A DNA stretch of 52,636 bases from Candidatus Kerfeldbacteria bacterium (GTDB lineage Bacteria; Patescibacteriota; Patescibacteriia; SBBC01; CAIJZX01). Location: the NCBI GenBank assembly GCA_903825245.1, contig CAIJZX010000030.1:1-52636 (forward strand). The letters are read 5' to 3'. The position numbers and the translations under genes are program-made. Each line of letters opens with the position of its first letter. The stretch's first letter is position 1. Below the pieces are notes generated by a model. That model worked only from the letters and a program-made list of their open reading frames with translations. It searched no databases and was not told the DNA's origin. Of this stretch, positions 8,604 to 16,643 are shown one piece after another.

Positions 8604-8659
8604 GGCAAGGTGCCAGCGACCGGAGGGAGGACTTTTTCGTTTGCAACAATGAGGGGGAT

Positions 8660-8688
8660 TTGACGAAGATGTTCGTCTATGCTATCCT
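8660..8688 (+). promoter_or_regulatory. Promoter of the AbrB-like regulator / MFS exporter unit
   Basis: TTGACG (8660-8665) and TATCCT (8683-8688) are spaced by 17 bp. The predicted start near 8695 gives a leader of about 27 nt before the ATG at 8722. Confidence 0.6.
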
Positions 8689-8721
8689 TCGTGCCTATTC
8701 ATACTTTTCATACTTATAGCT

Positions 8722-8976
8722 ATGACACATATAAAATCACACATTGAAGTCTTCGGCACGACCAAGATCGCCGAACGGGGACAAGTCGTACTACCGATCG
8801 AAGCCCGCCGCGCCCTACGGCTCCGTCCCGGGGATACGCTGTTAGCAGTCAACTGTTGCGGCATTCTGACCCTGATGAAACCGAAGGATCTCGACCAGAT
8901 TCTCGACCGGGCGACCGCACGATTCCAGCACCAAATCAAAGGCTTGCGGACGGCGATAAAACGTCATCGTGCATAA
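8722..8976 (+). CDS. AbrB/MazE/SpoVT-type DNA-binding protein
   Basis: 84 aa. Residues about 12-55 match a swapped-hairpin AbrB domain: KIAERGQVVLPIEARRALRLRPGD followed by a short beta strand ending LMKPKD. Such proteins bind DNA as dimers or tetramers and act as transition-state regulators or antitoxins. The basic C-terminal tail (IKGLRTAIKRHRA) may add DNA or protein contacts. No toxin gene follows; the next gene, 26 nt away, is a drug-type exporter, so local control of that exporter is a reasonable inference. Confidence 0.82.
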   Translation: MTHIKSHIEVFGTTKIAERGQVVLPIEARRALRLRPGDTLLAVNCCGILTLMKPKDLDQILDRATARFQHQIKGLRTAIKRHRA

Positions 8977-9002
8977 TCTATTCATTACTAAGAAATTCTG
9001 CT

Positions 9003-10736
9003 ATGGATAAATCACATCCGAATCACAAGTGGTGGACACTCGTTACCGTTGCTCTTGGCCTATTGATGGTCGTGCTCGACGGTAATGTCGTTAACCTGGC
9101 CATTCCGAAAATTCTGCAAGACTTCGGCGCGACGTTGTCGCAAATGCAGTGGGTCAATAACGCCTATCTTCTGACCTTCGCTATTTTCCTGATTACCTTC
9201 GGTCGCCTCGGCGATGAAATGGGCCGCAAGAAGTTGTTTATTACCGGTATGGTGGTTTTCTTAGCCGGATCGTTGATGGCTGGACTGGCGGGGAATACCA
9301 CGCAACTTATTATTTTCCGTATCTTGCAAGGTTTTGGCGGAGCAGCGATGATGCCGGCAACGTTATCGCTCATCAGCGCTACGTTTGAAAAGAAAGAGCG
9401 TGGCATTGCGATGGGTGTGTGGGGCGGTGTCGCCGGATTGTCGATCGCCCTCGGGCCGATTATCGGTGGCTTCCTGACGGAATCCGGTTTAGGTCACGGA
9501 TTGAATACGTTGCTTCATGTGACGCAATTTTGGCGTTACGTCTTCTACATTAACTTGCCGATTGGTATTGCGGCGATTGTGATGGCCTTCCTGGTTATTC
9601 AAGAATCGCGTGATTCGGAAGCGACACACAAGTACGATATTCCGGGTATTATTTTGTCGGCGGTCACCATCTTCTGCCTTACCTACGGCTTCATTCAAGG
9701 GCCGAGCTACGGCTGGTGGAAGCCGTCCGCACCGTTTATGGTGGCTGGGCATTCATTACAAATCGGTTCATTGTCAGTTATACCAGGTTTCTTTGCCTTA
9801 GCGGTCATCTTTGGCGCGCTTCTCATTTGGTGGGAGCGTCGGGTGAAGGTTGACCCGTTGGTCGATATCAAGCTGTTTAGTAATCGGAATTTTTGGGTGG
9901 GCAACATCGGCGCCGCCGTTCTCAGTTTCGGCATGATGGGCTCATTCTTCTTGTTGCCGCTGTTTCTCGAATCCATTCTCGGGTATAGCCCGAAGCATAC
10001 CGGCATGAGTCTTTTACCGTTGGCGATTACGATGATGATTGCCGCGCCATTAGCCGGAAAAATTAGCGATCGTATTGGGGCAAAGTGGGGCGTGACGGTC
10101 GGAATGCTCTTGATGAGCGTCGGCGTCTTCATGTTAGCGCACTTCCACTTGGATACGACCACCGCGAATCTGATCTGGCCGTACATCGTCACTGGTCTCG
10201 GCATGGGATTCGCTATGGCGCCGATTACGAACATTACCTTGCTCGACATTCCGCCGGATGAAGTTGGTGGCGCGTCGGGCGTCCTCTCGACCGCGCGGCA
10301 GATTGGTTCAGTGATGGGTATTGCTATTCTCGGGGCGTACTTACAAAGCGTCATGCCGGCGAAAATTGAAGCCAATGTGAATGCGATTGCTGGATTGCCA
10401 ACAGCCGCAAAAACGGCGATTGTTCAAATGGCCAAGTCTGGTGAATTCACACAGGAGTCAGCTGACCCGGTGAAGTTGCAGGGGATTGTGGCGAAAGTGT
10501 TGGTAGCGGATTCGGGTCAACCAGCGACCGCGCCGACAGCCGCGCAAATTGCGCAGATGCAAAAACTCGGCGCGGAAATCTCCGTCGCCGGTCGGCAAGG
10601 ATTCGTCGACGCGGTTAATGAGACGTTAAAAATCTCAATGTTCATCGCTTTGCTCGGCGCGCTCGTCTCCCTGCTCTTCCATAATCGCCGTCCGGATAAA
10701 GATGCGGAACACAACGAGCCGGGGATTGCAGTCTAA
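9003..10736 (+). CDS. MFS drug:H+ antiporter, DHA2 (EmrB/QacA) family
   Basis: 577 aa with about 14 predicted membrane helices, the length and topology of the DHA2 branch of the major facilitator superfamily. Helix 1 carries the LDGNVVNLAIPKI motif (equivalent of D-x-TIVNVALP). Motif A-like FGRLGDEMGRKK follows helix 2, and motif C-like AGLSIALGPIIGGFL is in helix 5. The likely role is proton-driven export of hydrophobic toxic compounds from the cytoplasm. The ATG at 9003 starts the cytoplasmic tail just before helix 1. Probably co-transcribed with the upstream AbrB-like regulator. Confidence 0.93.
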   Translation: MDKSHPNHKWWTLVTVALGLLMVVLDGNVVNLAIPKILQDFGATLSQMQWVNNAYLLTFAIFLITFGRLGDEMGRKKLFITGMVVFLAGSLMAGLAGNTTQLIIFRILQGFGGAAMMPATLSLISATFEKKERGIAMGVWGGVAGLSIALGPIIGGFLTESGLGHGLNTLLHVTQFWRYVFYINLPIGIAAIVMAFLVIQESRDSEATHKYDIPGIILSAVTIFCLTYGFIQGPSYGWWKPSAPFMVAGHSLQIGSLSVIPGFFALAVIFGALLIWWERRVKVDPLVDIKLFSNRNFWVGNIGAAVLSFGMMGSFFLLPLFLESILGYSPKHTGMSLLPLAITMMIAAPLAGKISDRIGAKWGVTVGMLLMSVGVFMLAHFHLDTTTANLIWPYIVTGLGMGFAMAPITNITLLDIPPDEVGGASGVLSTARQIGSVMGIAILGAYLQSVMPAKIEANVNAIAGLPTAAKTAIVQMAKSGEFTQESADPVKLQGIVAKVLVADSGQPATAPTAAQIAQMQKLGAEISVAGRQGFVDAVNETLKISMFIALLGALVSLLFHNRRPDKDAEHNEPGIAV

Positions 10737-10740
10737 ACGT

Positions 10741-11316
10741 ATGAAATCAGTACAACGGTGCGCTTGGGTCAACCTGAGTGTGCCGTTGTATGTGACGTAT
10801 CACGATGTTGAGTGGGGCGTACCGGTGCATACGGATCGGAAAATGTTTGAATTTCTCGTACTCGAATCGGCGCAAGCCGGATTATCGTGGTTGACGGTAC
10901 TCAGAAAACGCGCGGCTTACAAGAAAGCGTTTGCTCATTTTGATTACACGAAGGTAGCGAAATTTACCAATCGCGATATTGAACGATTGATGAACAATGC
11001 AGGCATTATTCGTAATCGTCAGAAAATTACGGCAGCCGTGAAAAATGCTAAAGCTTTTCTGCAGATACGAACAGAATTCGGCACGTTCTGTAATTATCTG
11101 TGGCAATTTGTCGATGGCGAATCGTTACAGCCGAAACCAGCTACTATCAAGCACCTTCCGGCTATGACAGATTTGTCCGTTCAGATTGCCAAGGACATGA
11201 AACGGCGCGGGTTTTCATTTCTTGGGCCGACGGTGATGTATGCACACCTGCAAGCGACGGGACTCGTGAACGATCACACGCGGGATTGTTTTCGATACAA
11301 ACTCCTGCGAAGGTAA
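10741..11316 (+). CDS. tag: DNA-3-methyladenine glycosylase I
   Basis: 191 aa, the usual Tag length. Tag removes 3-methyladenine from alkylated DNA as the first step of base excision repair. The opening RCAWV, then YHDVEWGVP, and the closing DHTRDCFR supply the Cys/His/His/Cys zinc site typical of the family. The central ESAQAGLSWLTVLRKR segment, with its conserved Glu and Trp, is the base-binding helix region. It starts 4 nt after the MFS stop. No Shine-Dalgarno sequence is present. Confidence 0.95.
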   Translation: MKSVQRCAWVNLSVPLYVTYHDVEWGVPVHTDRKMFEFLVLESAQAGLSWLTVLRKRAAYKKAFAHFDYTKVAKFTNRDIERLMNNAGIIRNRQKITAAVKNAKAFLQIRTEFGTFCNYLWQFVDGESLQPKPATIKHLPAMTDLSVQIAKDMKRRGFSFLGPTVMYAHLQATGLVNDHTRDCFRYKLLRR

Positions 11317-11465
11317 TTGTGTACCGGAGTGGACGAGAGATAGTTGGCACTATCAAAACAATGATTGGCGCATATATTGGTATATATGCTAGGGTAGTAT
11401 TTCTTTATGGTTCAACCGAAGTCACAGAGTATATACTTTATTGGTAGTACCTCAATACATTAGCT

Positions 11466-11849
11466 ATGACGATGTCAAGAAAGCGAAAAATAGGATGGCT
11501 GATAACCGCTGTGATATTCGTTATTATTGTCAGCGGATGGATCGTCTATGTGCTGTTCTCACTAAGCGTATCCGAAGAAACAGTTCGGGCTGACGTTCTT
11601 CAGCTGGCCGTAGCAAGAACAAAACAGGAATGTTTGAAGGCAGGAAAACCCGCACAAATTTGTGACACCCTCACCGGAAGTGGTGGGAATGCAGATGATT
11701 GCGGTGGTCATACGTGTTGGATAGCGTATGTATACTCCAAGAATCCTTACGATTATAATGCTGACATGTATATTACTCGTGACTCATATGGTCACTACGT
11801 CATAAGTGACTTTCGGAGTGGGATTTCTCGACCGCCAGTAAACAAATGA
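11466..11849 (+). CDS. Small membrane-anchored Cys-rich protein, paralogue 1 of 3
   Basis: 127 aa. A basic start (MTMSRKRK) leads into one membrane helix (about residues 10-31), then about 95 residues expected outside the membrane. That part has four conserved cysteines (QEC, QIC, DCGG, TCW), which could form two disulfides, and a shared SKNPYDYNADM segment. I do not recognise a family. Two tandem paralogues follow at 11911 and 12311. Copies 1 and 3 are nearly identical through the membrane helix, so they arose by recent duplication. Confidence 0.75.
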   Translation: MTMSRKRKIGWLITAVIFVIIVSGWIVYVLFSLSVSEETVRADVLQLAVARTKQECLKAGKPAQICDTLTGSGGNADDCGGHTCWIAYVYSKNPYDYNADMYITRDSYGHYVISDFRSGISRPPVNK

Positions 11850-11910
11850 TCTTTAATTCTTCAATGATGGGAATCCTTGCAATTTGTCGTATTTAGGGTA
11901 GGCTCTGGGT

Positions 11911-12303
11911 ATGGTAAATTTACACAACAATACACGTAGGAAGATGATAATAGTAACTGTAATTATGGTAGTACTAGGACTTAGTGGCTACGCAGTACTT
12001 TCAAAAATTTCTCAGCATTTAGTTATCGAACAGCAACATCGTGAGGTCGAAGCAGCAAAGCCAGCAATCGCTAGGGCTAAAGAAGAATGTCTTAAGGCAA
12101 ATCAACCGATACAAGTATGTAGTAGTATTACGGGCACTGCCAGTGAAGGTGATTGCAGTGGTCGAGTTTGCTGGATTCTTAATGCATTTTCTAAAAATCC
12201 ATATGATTATAATGCAAGTATAGTTGTAGACCACAACTCAAAAGATGGGTATGTAGTAAGTGAATATAGAGCCGGAGTCTTTAGCCCCTCGAAGAATCAA
12301 TAA
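11911..12303 (+). CDS. Small membrane-anchored Cys-rich protein, paralogue 2 of 3
   Basis: 130 aa, same plan as its neighbours: basic N terminus, membrane helix at about residues 12-30, outer domain with four conserved cysteines (EEC, QVC, DCSG, VCW) and SKNPYDYNAS. It is the most diverged of the three copies and has lost similarity in the membrane helix. A TTGCAA/TAGGCT pair 16 bp apart ends 7 nt before the ATG, so it may have its own leaderless transcript. Function unknown. Confidence 0.72.
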   Translation: MVNLHNNTRRKMIIVTVIMVVLGLSGYAVLSKISQHLVIEQQHREVEAAKPAIARAKEECLKANQPIQVCSSITGTASEGDCSGRVCWILNAFSKNPYDYNASIVVDHNSKDGYVVSEYRAGVFSPSKNQ

Positions 12304-12310
12304 GCTATAT

Positions 12311-12679
12311 ATGTTAGCGTCGACAAAGCGAAAAATAGGATGGCTAATTACTGCCGTGGTATTCGTTGCAATTGTCAGCGGATGGATCGTCTATGTGCTG
12401 TTCTCACAAAGCCCATCCGAAGAGACCATTCAGACTGATGTTCTTCATCTAGCTGTAGCAAGAACAAAGCAGGAATGTTTGAAAGCAGGAAAACCCGCGC
12501 AAGTTTGTGGTTCTATTACCGGCAGTGCAAATATTAACGAATGTGGCGGACATGCTTGTTGGATAGTCTATGCATTTTCCAAGAATCGCTACGATTATAA
12601 CGCAGACATGATCGTCTCACTTGATGCTAATGACAAATATGTTGTAAGCGATTACCATAGTGGGGGCTTCCATCCTTAG
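12311..12679 (+). CDS. Small membrane-anchored Cys-rich protein, paralogue 3 of 3
   Basis: 122 aa from the ATG at 12311, 7 nt after paralogue 2. The N-terminal membrane segment matches copy 1 almost exactly (KRKIGWLITAV..VSGWIVYVLFS), and the outer domain keeps the four cysteines and SKNRYDYNADM. The C terminus is shorter than in copies 1 and 2. An earlier in-frame start would overlap paralogue 2 and is not supported. Function unknown. Confidence 0.72.
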   Translation: MLASTKRKIGWLITAVVFVAIVSGWIVYVLFSQSPSEETIQTDVLHLAVARTKQECLKAGKPAQVCGSITGSANINECGGHACWIVYAFSKNRYDYNADMIVSLDANDKYVVSDYHSGGFHP

Positions 12680-12769
12680 AAAATCAATATTACGTTAATA
12701 ACGGAATGGGAAATGTTCGATATCTAACAAATAGTACCGGAACAACGGTTTCAAATAGTAATCTCACAT

Positions 12770-12898
12770 ATGAAGCGTTTGGCAAGAATTGTACTTGATG
12801 TAGTTCATAAAGCTCCAAACGCAAAAGTTGACGACGATGCGCTCAAGCTCTTGCAACAAACTGCCAAGGGGAGTAGGGTACCGCTGTTAAGGAAGTGA
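12770..12898 (+). pseudogene. Remnant of a gene from the 13865/14752 family
   Basis: An open stretch of 42 codons reads LARIVLDVVHKAPNAKVD, then DDALKLLQQTAKGSR. This matches the C-terminal 40 residues of the intact proteins at 13865-14341 and 14752-15750 (ELAQA.LDLIAKA.NAKVD..A.KLL.QTA.GS). The upstream membrane domain is missing and a stop lies 45 nt before. It is best read as the tail of a deleted copy. The rest of the 300-base gap (12680-12979) holds nothing else I can support. Confidence 0.65.
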
Positions 12899-12979
12899 GC
12901 CCCTTTGACGCAGTACTCCGGATAGTTACCCGATAGGCGCGAATACCTCCGAATAGCCTAATGACTAGAAAATTCACAT

Positions 12980-13846
12980 ATGAACCAACCGTCATCAGAC
13001 ATCATAAGCGGCGCTCCACTCCGGCCAAAACTTCCCGGAGCAATCACGCTGCTCCAACAAGCCGGGCAGACGTTTAGGATTCATTTTGGTACTTTCTTAG
13101 GAATAATCCTTATTCCATTTGTTTTGTACGTTGCAGGCCTATCGTGGTTTGTTCCGCGGGCTGGCGCAATGAATAATTTCACCTCAACAAATATCGTCAT
13201 GCTAGTCATTGCCCCTCTTGCGCTTGGTGTGATCGCCCTGTGGACAGGCAATGCCATGTTTCAATTCTTGCTTATTGATCAACAAACAAAGAATGTTATC
13301 CAAATTTACCGCGCCACTTTTAAACGATTAGGCGCTGTTTTAACAACCAATCTTCTGCTCACTTTCGGAATATTGATCTCGTTCTTTGTCATTACTTTTA
13401 CAGACTATTTAATTACCCAGGTGGGGGTGATAGATGGCACATCATCAAACGGTCTCGATTGGGTCTCCATAGTGGTACCGTGCATCTTTTTTTTCACCCT
13501 AGTGGTAACTATCTGGCTATTGATAAAATTTATATTCACCCAGACGGTTGTCATGAAAGAAGGAAAGGCGAATTTTGCGGCGATTCGACGCAGTTCGGCA
13601 CTGATGAAAGGATTGTGGTGGCCTATCTTTTGGCGTTTTTTCATTTTTGGTCTGGCATATGCTACCTATTACATACTGATGAATTTCATTATCGGCAGCG
13701 TATTACAGACGAGTACTTCTGATACTTCCACTACTTCCTATATTTCGAATATATTTGTTACTGTAGTCGGTGAAGTAACCTTTGGCTCTATAGGATACAT
13801 TTTGATTGGACGTCTCTATGCCATCCTTGTTAACTCCTCGGCTTAG
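12980..13846 (+). CDS. Polytopic membrane protein of unknown function
   Basis: 288 aa with about six hydrophobic helices after a polar N-terminal tail of 35 residues. The layout (tail, helix pair, amphipathic LLIDQQTKNVIQIYRATFKR segment, more helices, MKEGKANFAAIRRSSALMKG loop) resembles the glycerophosphodiester-phosphodiesterase-membrane-domain or DUF975-like group, which often has a repeated loop followed by a helix. No catalytic motif is visible. It is immediately followed by the small membrane protein at 13865. Confidence 0.7.
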   Translation: MNQPSSDIISGAPLRPKLPGAITLLQQAGQTFRIHFGTFLGIILIPFVLYVAGLSWFVPRAGAMNNFTSTNIVMLVIAPLALGVIALWTGNAMFQFLLIDQQTKNVIQIYRATFKRLGAVLTTNLLLTFGILISFFVITFTDYLITQVGVIDGTSSNGLDWVSIVVPCIFFFTLVVTIWLLIKFIFTQTVVMKEGKANFAAIRRSSALMKGLWWPIFWRFFIFGLAYATYYILMNFIIGSVLQTSTSDTSTTSYISNIFVTVVGEVTFGSIGYILIGRLYAILVNSSA

Positions 13847-13864
13847 GTGACGGAAGATGTAACT

Positions 13865-14341
13865 ATGAACGTTCGCGTCTTCAGGGACAATGAATCAAAA
13901 TTGTTTTACTGGTTAGAAACTAGTATTTTAGTTCTTGTGCTCATTGCTACAGCGATCTTGGGAGTGCAGTGGTACTTAGACGTAATCTTGATTATCATCA
14001 TTTTTGGATTTTTCGTAGCGGGCCCTCCTTTGCGGGCTGAGGTAGAAAATAACGGAGTGATAAAGTTTATAAAACCAATTGGGCACACGGTGATAACTGC
14101 GGCCTTACTGAGAAGTGTTAAAGGGCAGGGTGTCCATAGTTATAGTGCGCATATTCTTTTACGGAATAAGTTTAGTCTAGTGATCATGTATCGCTGTCGC
14201 AAATACGAAAATGCTTCCGAACTGGCTCAAGCCGCCCTTGATCTCATCGCCAAAGCCACAAACGCAAAAGTTGATGACAATGCGCTTAAACTTCTCCGTC
14301 AGACAGCAAAAGGAAGTACTAAACAATTGCCGTTGAAGTAA
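13865..14341 (+). CDS. Two-helix membrane protein with a C-terminal domain shared by its neighbours
   Basis: 158 aa from the ATG at 13865 (a GTG 18 nt earlier directly abuts the previous stop). It has two adjacent membrane helices (about residues 15-60), a GPPLRAEV motif, and a PH-like cytoplasmic part (SYSAHILLRNKF.LVIMYRCRKYENA). It ends in ELAQAALDLIAKATNAKVDD. The same order and motifs recur in the C-terminal half of the 14752 protein, so they are paralogues. Function unknown. Its TAA overlaps the next ATG. Confidence 0.75.
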   Translation: MNVRVFRDNESKLFYWLETSILVLVLIATAILGVQWYLDVILIIIIFGFFVAGPPLRAEVENNGVIKFIKPIGHTVITAALLRSVKGQGVHSYSAHILLRNKFSLVIMYRCRKYENASELAQAALDLIAKATNAKVDDNALKLLRQTAKGSTKQLPLK

Positions 14342-14703
14342 TGATTTCTATCGCCTATCCAATTTCGTTCATGGTTGCGTTTGCCGCGGCTGGTATTTGG
14401 ATGATGGTTGAACAAGAGCGACTCTATGCATTGTTTAAGAAGAAAAAAAATTCAGACGAACTACTGACCTTCAAAGATTACTTCAACTTCGAGCGCAGGT
14501 TAGGCAACATGAATTTTGAGAATAGTAATTTTGGCATCGCTCGTCGTCGGTGGAAGGTGCTATTCTCGAAATATCCAGAGGATGCGGAACTAAATCGTCA
14601 GGCAAGCAAGGCGCGTTGGATGTTTGGGGTCGTTTTTCTTGTCTGGATAGGGGGCTTTGCCCTCATGCTTATTCTAGCACTTAGTTCGCCAGTTAATAGC
14701 TAG
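14341..14703 (+). CDS. Small membrane protein with N- and C-terminal helices
   Basis: 120 aa: a helix at about residues 4-22, a charged cytoplasmic middle (YALFKKKKNSDELLTFKDY, then RRRWKVLFSKYPEDAELNRQ), and a second helix at about 92-114. The ATG overlaps the TAA of the upstream gene (TAATG), so translation is probably coupled. No recognised family. The middle part resembles a short helical repeat but is too short to assign. Confidence 0.72.
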   Translation: MISIAYPISFMVAFAAAGIWMMVEQERLYALFKKKKNSDELLTFKDYFNFERRLGNMNFENSNFGIARRRWKVLFSKYPEDAELNRQASKARWMFGVVFLVWIGGFALMLILALSSPVNS

Positions 14704-14751
14704 GCGGAGTATATTTTTCTTCTGACATATGAGGTATACAGTGACAATTTT

Positions 14752-15750
14752 ATGAGACAAGCCTTCACGATATTTATTGTTATCGTCTTACTTCCTTGGA
14801 TATTTAAGATGTACCAGAAGAAAGAGACAAAGGTACATTGGGAATCTATTATCGCGCTCATATTCTTCTTTCCATTGGTATCATTCTTCATTCCACTCAC
14901 TTTTGGGAGCAACATGCACGGCATTATTCGGTTCATTCTCGAGGGTAATTTTATTTTTTGTCTAGTAGGTATTTTCTATTTGCTCGCTGTATTCTTACTC
15001 TTCGTCCGCAGGATAAAATTCCGCAACTCTATATCGCTTTTATCATTCCTGATTAGCTATATTCTGAGTTGGGTTGGGTTTGCTCGATATATTCCTAATG
15101 CCGCAATTAATGATAGTGGGTTATTCGGACTTTCTTTCGTTATACTTTTCCTTCTCATTCCCATACTTTCCATTATTTTTTATCTTCCTCTTTTCGGAGC
15201 GTTGCAGCCGGGTGCCAAACAAAGAAAGAGCAGGAGTAATGACCGCAGTATGCCTAGAGGGGTCTATACCGACATCGAGAGCAAATGGTGGTATTGGCTC
15301 CAAAACAGCATCTTTACAGGAGTGGTGATACTTTCGTTATTTGGTCCAGAACCTGCAACTCATTTTTATAATGAATCCTTCTTTTTAGTGCCCCTGTTAT
15401 TGGCTATTGATTTGGGCTTTTTGTATTTCGGTCCTCCATTACGAGCAAGGGTTGTTAACGACGCTTGCATCCAGTTTGAAGGGCCAGTCCGTTTCCAAAG
15501 AATCACACCCTTGTCATTAAAGAGAATTAAGACGGTTGGGGCTCGTACCTGGAGCGCACATCTGACGATCTATAACAAATATGGCTGGCCAATTTGGTAT
15601 CGCTGTCGACAATTTCACAACTCACCCGAACTTGCTCAAGCTGTCCTGGACCTCATCGCTAAAGCTCCAAACGCGAAGGTGGACGAAGATGCTATTAAAC
15701 TTCTCAAGCAAACTGCCGGAGGGAGTAGGAAGGCTTTGCCACTCTCATAA
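14752..15750 (+). CDS. Multi-helix membrane protein with PH-like C-terminal half
   Basis: 332 aa. The N-terminal 150 residues hold about four to five membrane helices. The second half repeats the whole plan of the 13865 protein: WYWLQNSIF helix, GPPLRARV motif, WSAHLTIYNKYGWPIWYRCRQ, and the tail ELAQAVLDLIAKAPNAKVDE. It is therefore a fusion of an extra membrane domain to that family. It is visibly AT-richer than the metabolic genes downstream. Function unknown. Confidence 0.75.
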   Translation: MRQAFTIFIVIVLLPWIFKMYQKKETKVHWESIIALIFFFPLVSFFIPLTFGSNMHGIIRFILEGNFIFCLVGIFYLLAVFLLFVRRIKFRNSISLLSFLISYILSWVGFARYIPNAAINDSGLFGLSFVILFLLIPILSIIFYLPLFGALQPGAKQRKSRSNDRSMPRGVYTDIESKWWYWLQNSIFTGVVILSLFGPEPATHFYNESFFLVPLLLAIDLGFLYFGPPLRARVVNDACIQFEGPVRFQRITPLSLKRIKTVGARTWSAHLTIYNKYGWPIWYRCRQFHNSPELAQAVLDLIAKAPNAKVDEDAIKLLKQTAGGSRKALPLS

Positions 15751-15778
15751 GTGGGAGTTACTTCCACCTAACTGCTGT

Positions 15779-15807
15779 TTGCGGTGTGGCAGGCTCGTTG
15801 GTATACT
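15779..15807 (+). promoter_or_regulatory. Promoter giving a probable leaderless mRNA for the hydrolase/MEMO operon
   Basis: TTGCGG (15779-15784), 17 bp, TATACT (15802-15807). The ATG at 15816 starts 9 nt after the -10 box. Confidence 0.65.
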
Positions 15808-15815
15808 GATGCTCC

Positions 15816-16634
15816 ATGGAGCATCACATTGTCATCGACGGCACGGATATCAAATATTGGGAATATCATCCGGAACAGCAACGGACGATATTTTTTTGGC
15901 ATGGATTTCGCGGCAGTCACCGCGGCTTGATCGAGGTCGCGGAGCGGTTGACCGACTACCGAGTGATCGTGCCTGATCTGCCAGGTTGGGGTGAATCAGG
16001 AACGTTGCGGGTAACACATACCTTTACTCACTACGTTGCTTTTCTTAAAAAGTTCATCGCACATTTTGCCCTGGATGAATTCGTGTTGGCAGGTCACTCG
16101 TTCGGCGCGTCGTTAGCGTTGGAGTATGCCGCCGCTCATCCCAAGCACATTCAACAACTGATTCTCATCGCTCCGGTGGTGAACGCAGGTTCTTTTACCA
16201 GTCGACTCGGTGAACTGTATTACGCGGTTGGGGCTAAGATTCCGCAGCCGTTCCGGCGGAAGTGGATCGGCAATCCGATGATCAACATGGGCAAGACAGA
16301 ACTGATTTCGGTGACACTTAATCCGATCAAGCGACAGAAACTTGTTCGCAATGAACAGAAAAACCTGACCTACATCCGCGATTGGGTGGAGATTGAAACC
16401 TACCAGTCGTTCTATGATGCCGACTTTTGGCAAGCCATGAAATCATTGTCTATGTCGACGACACTCATTTCCGCCACGCGCGACCGGATGACGTCGTTAG
16501 CTACCAGTCGGCAAATCGCGGCCACGATTCCCGGATGTCAGACGATTTCTCTCAAAGGCGATGGCCACTTCGTGCCGATCGAGAACCCGATTGCGGTGGC
16601 GGACGCTATGCATGAAGCACTGACATCGTCATAA
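15816..16634 (+). CDS. Alpha/beta-hydrolase fold protein
   Basis: 272 aa. The nucleophile elbow is AGHSFGAS, the oxyanion-hole segment is FWHGFRGSHRG, the acid residue is probably in SATRDRMTS, and the catalytic His is in GDGHFVPIENP. Length and cap insertion match single-domain esterases/epoxide-hydrolase relatives; the substrate cannot be told from sequence. It opens a three-gene operon with a second hydrolase 9 nt downstream and a MEMO1-family protein. No signal peptide, so it is probably cytoplasmic. Confidence 0.88.
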   Translation: MEHHIVIDGTDIKYWEYHPEQQRTIFFWHGFRGSHRGLIEVAERLTDYRVIVPDLPGWGESGTLRVTHTFTHYVAFLKKFIAHFALDEFVLAGHSFGASLALEYAAAHPKHIQQLILIAPVVNAGSFTSRLGELYYAVGAKIPQPFRRKWIGNPMINMGKTELISVTLNPIKRQKLVRNEQKNLTYIRDWVEIETYQSFYDADFWQAMKSLSMSTTLISATRDRMTSLATSRQIAATIPGCQTISLKGDGHFVPIENPIAVADAMHEALTSS

Positions 16635-16643
16635 CTACGTTCT

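Noticed and set aside
8722-8976. Toxin-antitoxin antitoxin interpretation of the AbrB-like gene
   Set aside because: No toxin-sized gene with a PIN, MazF or similar motif lies beside it. The next gene is an exporter.
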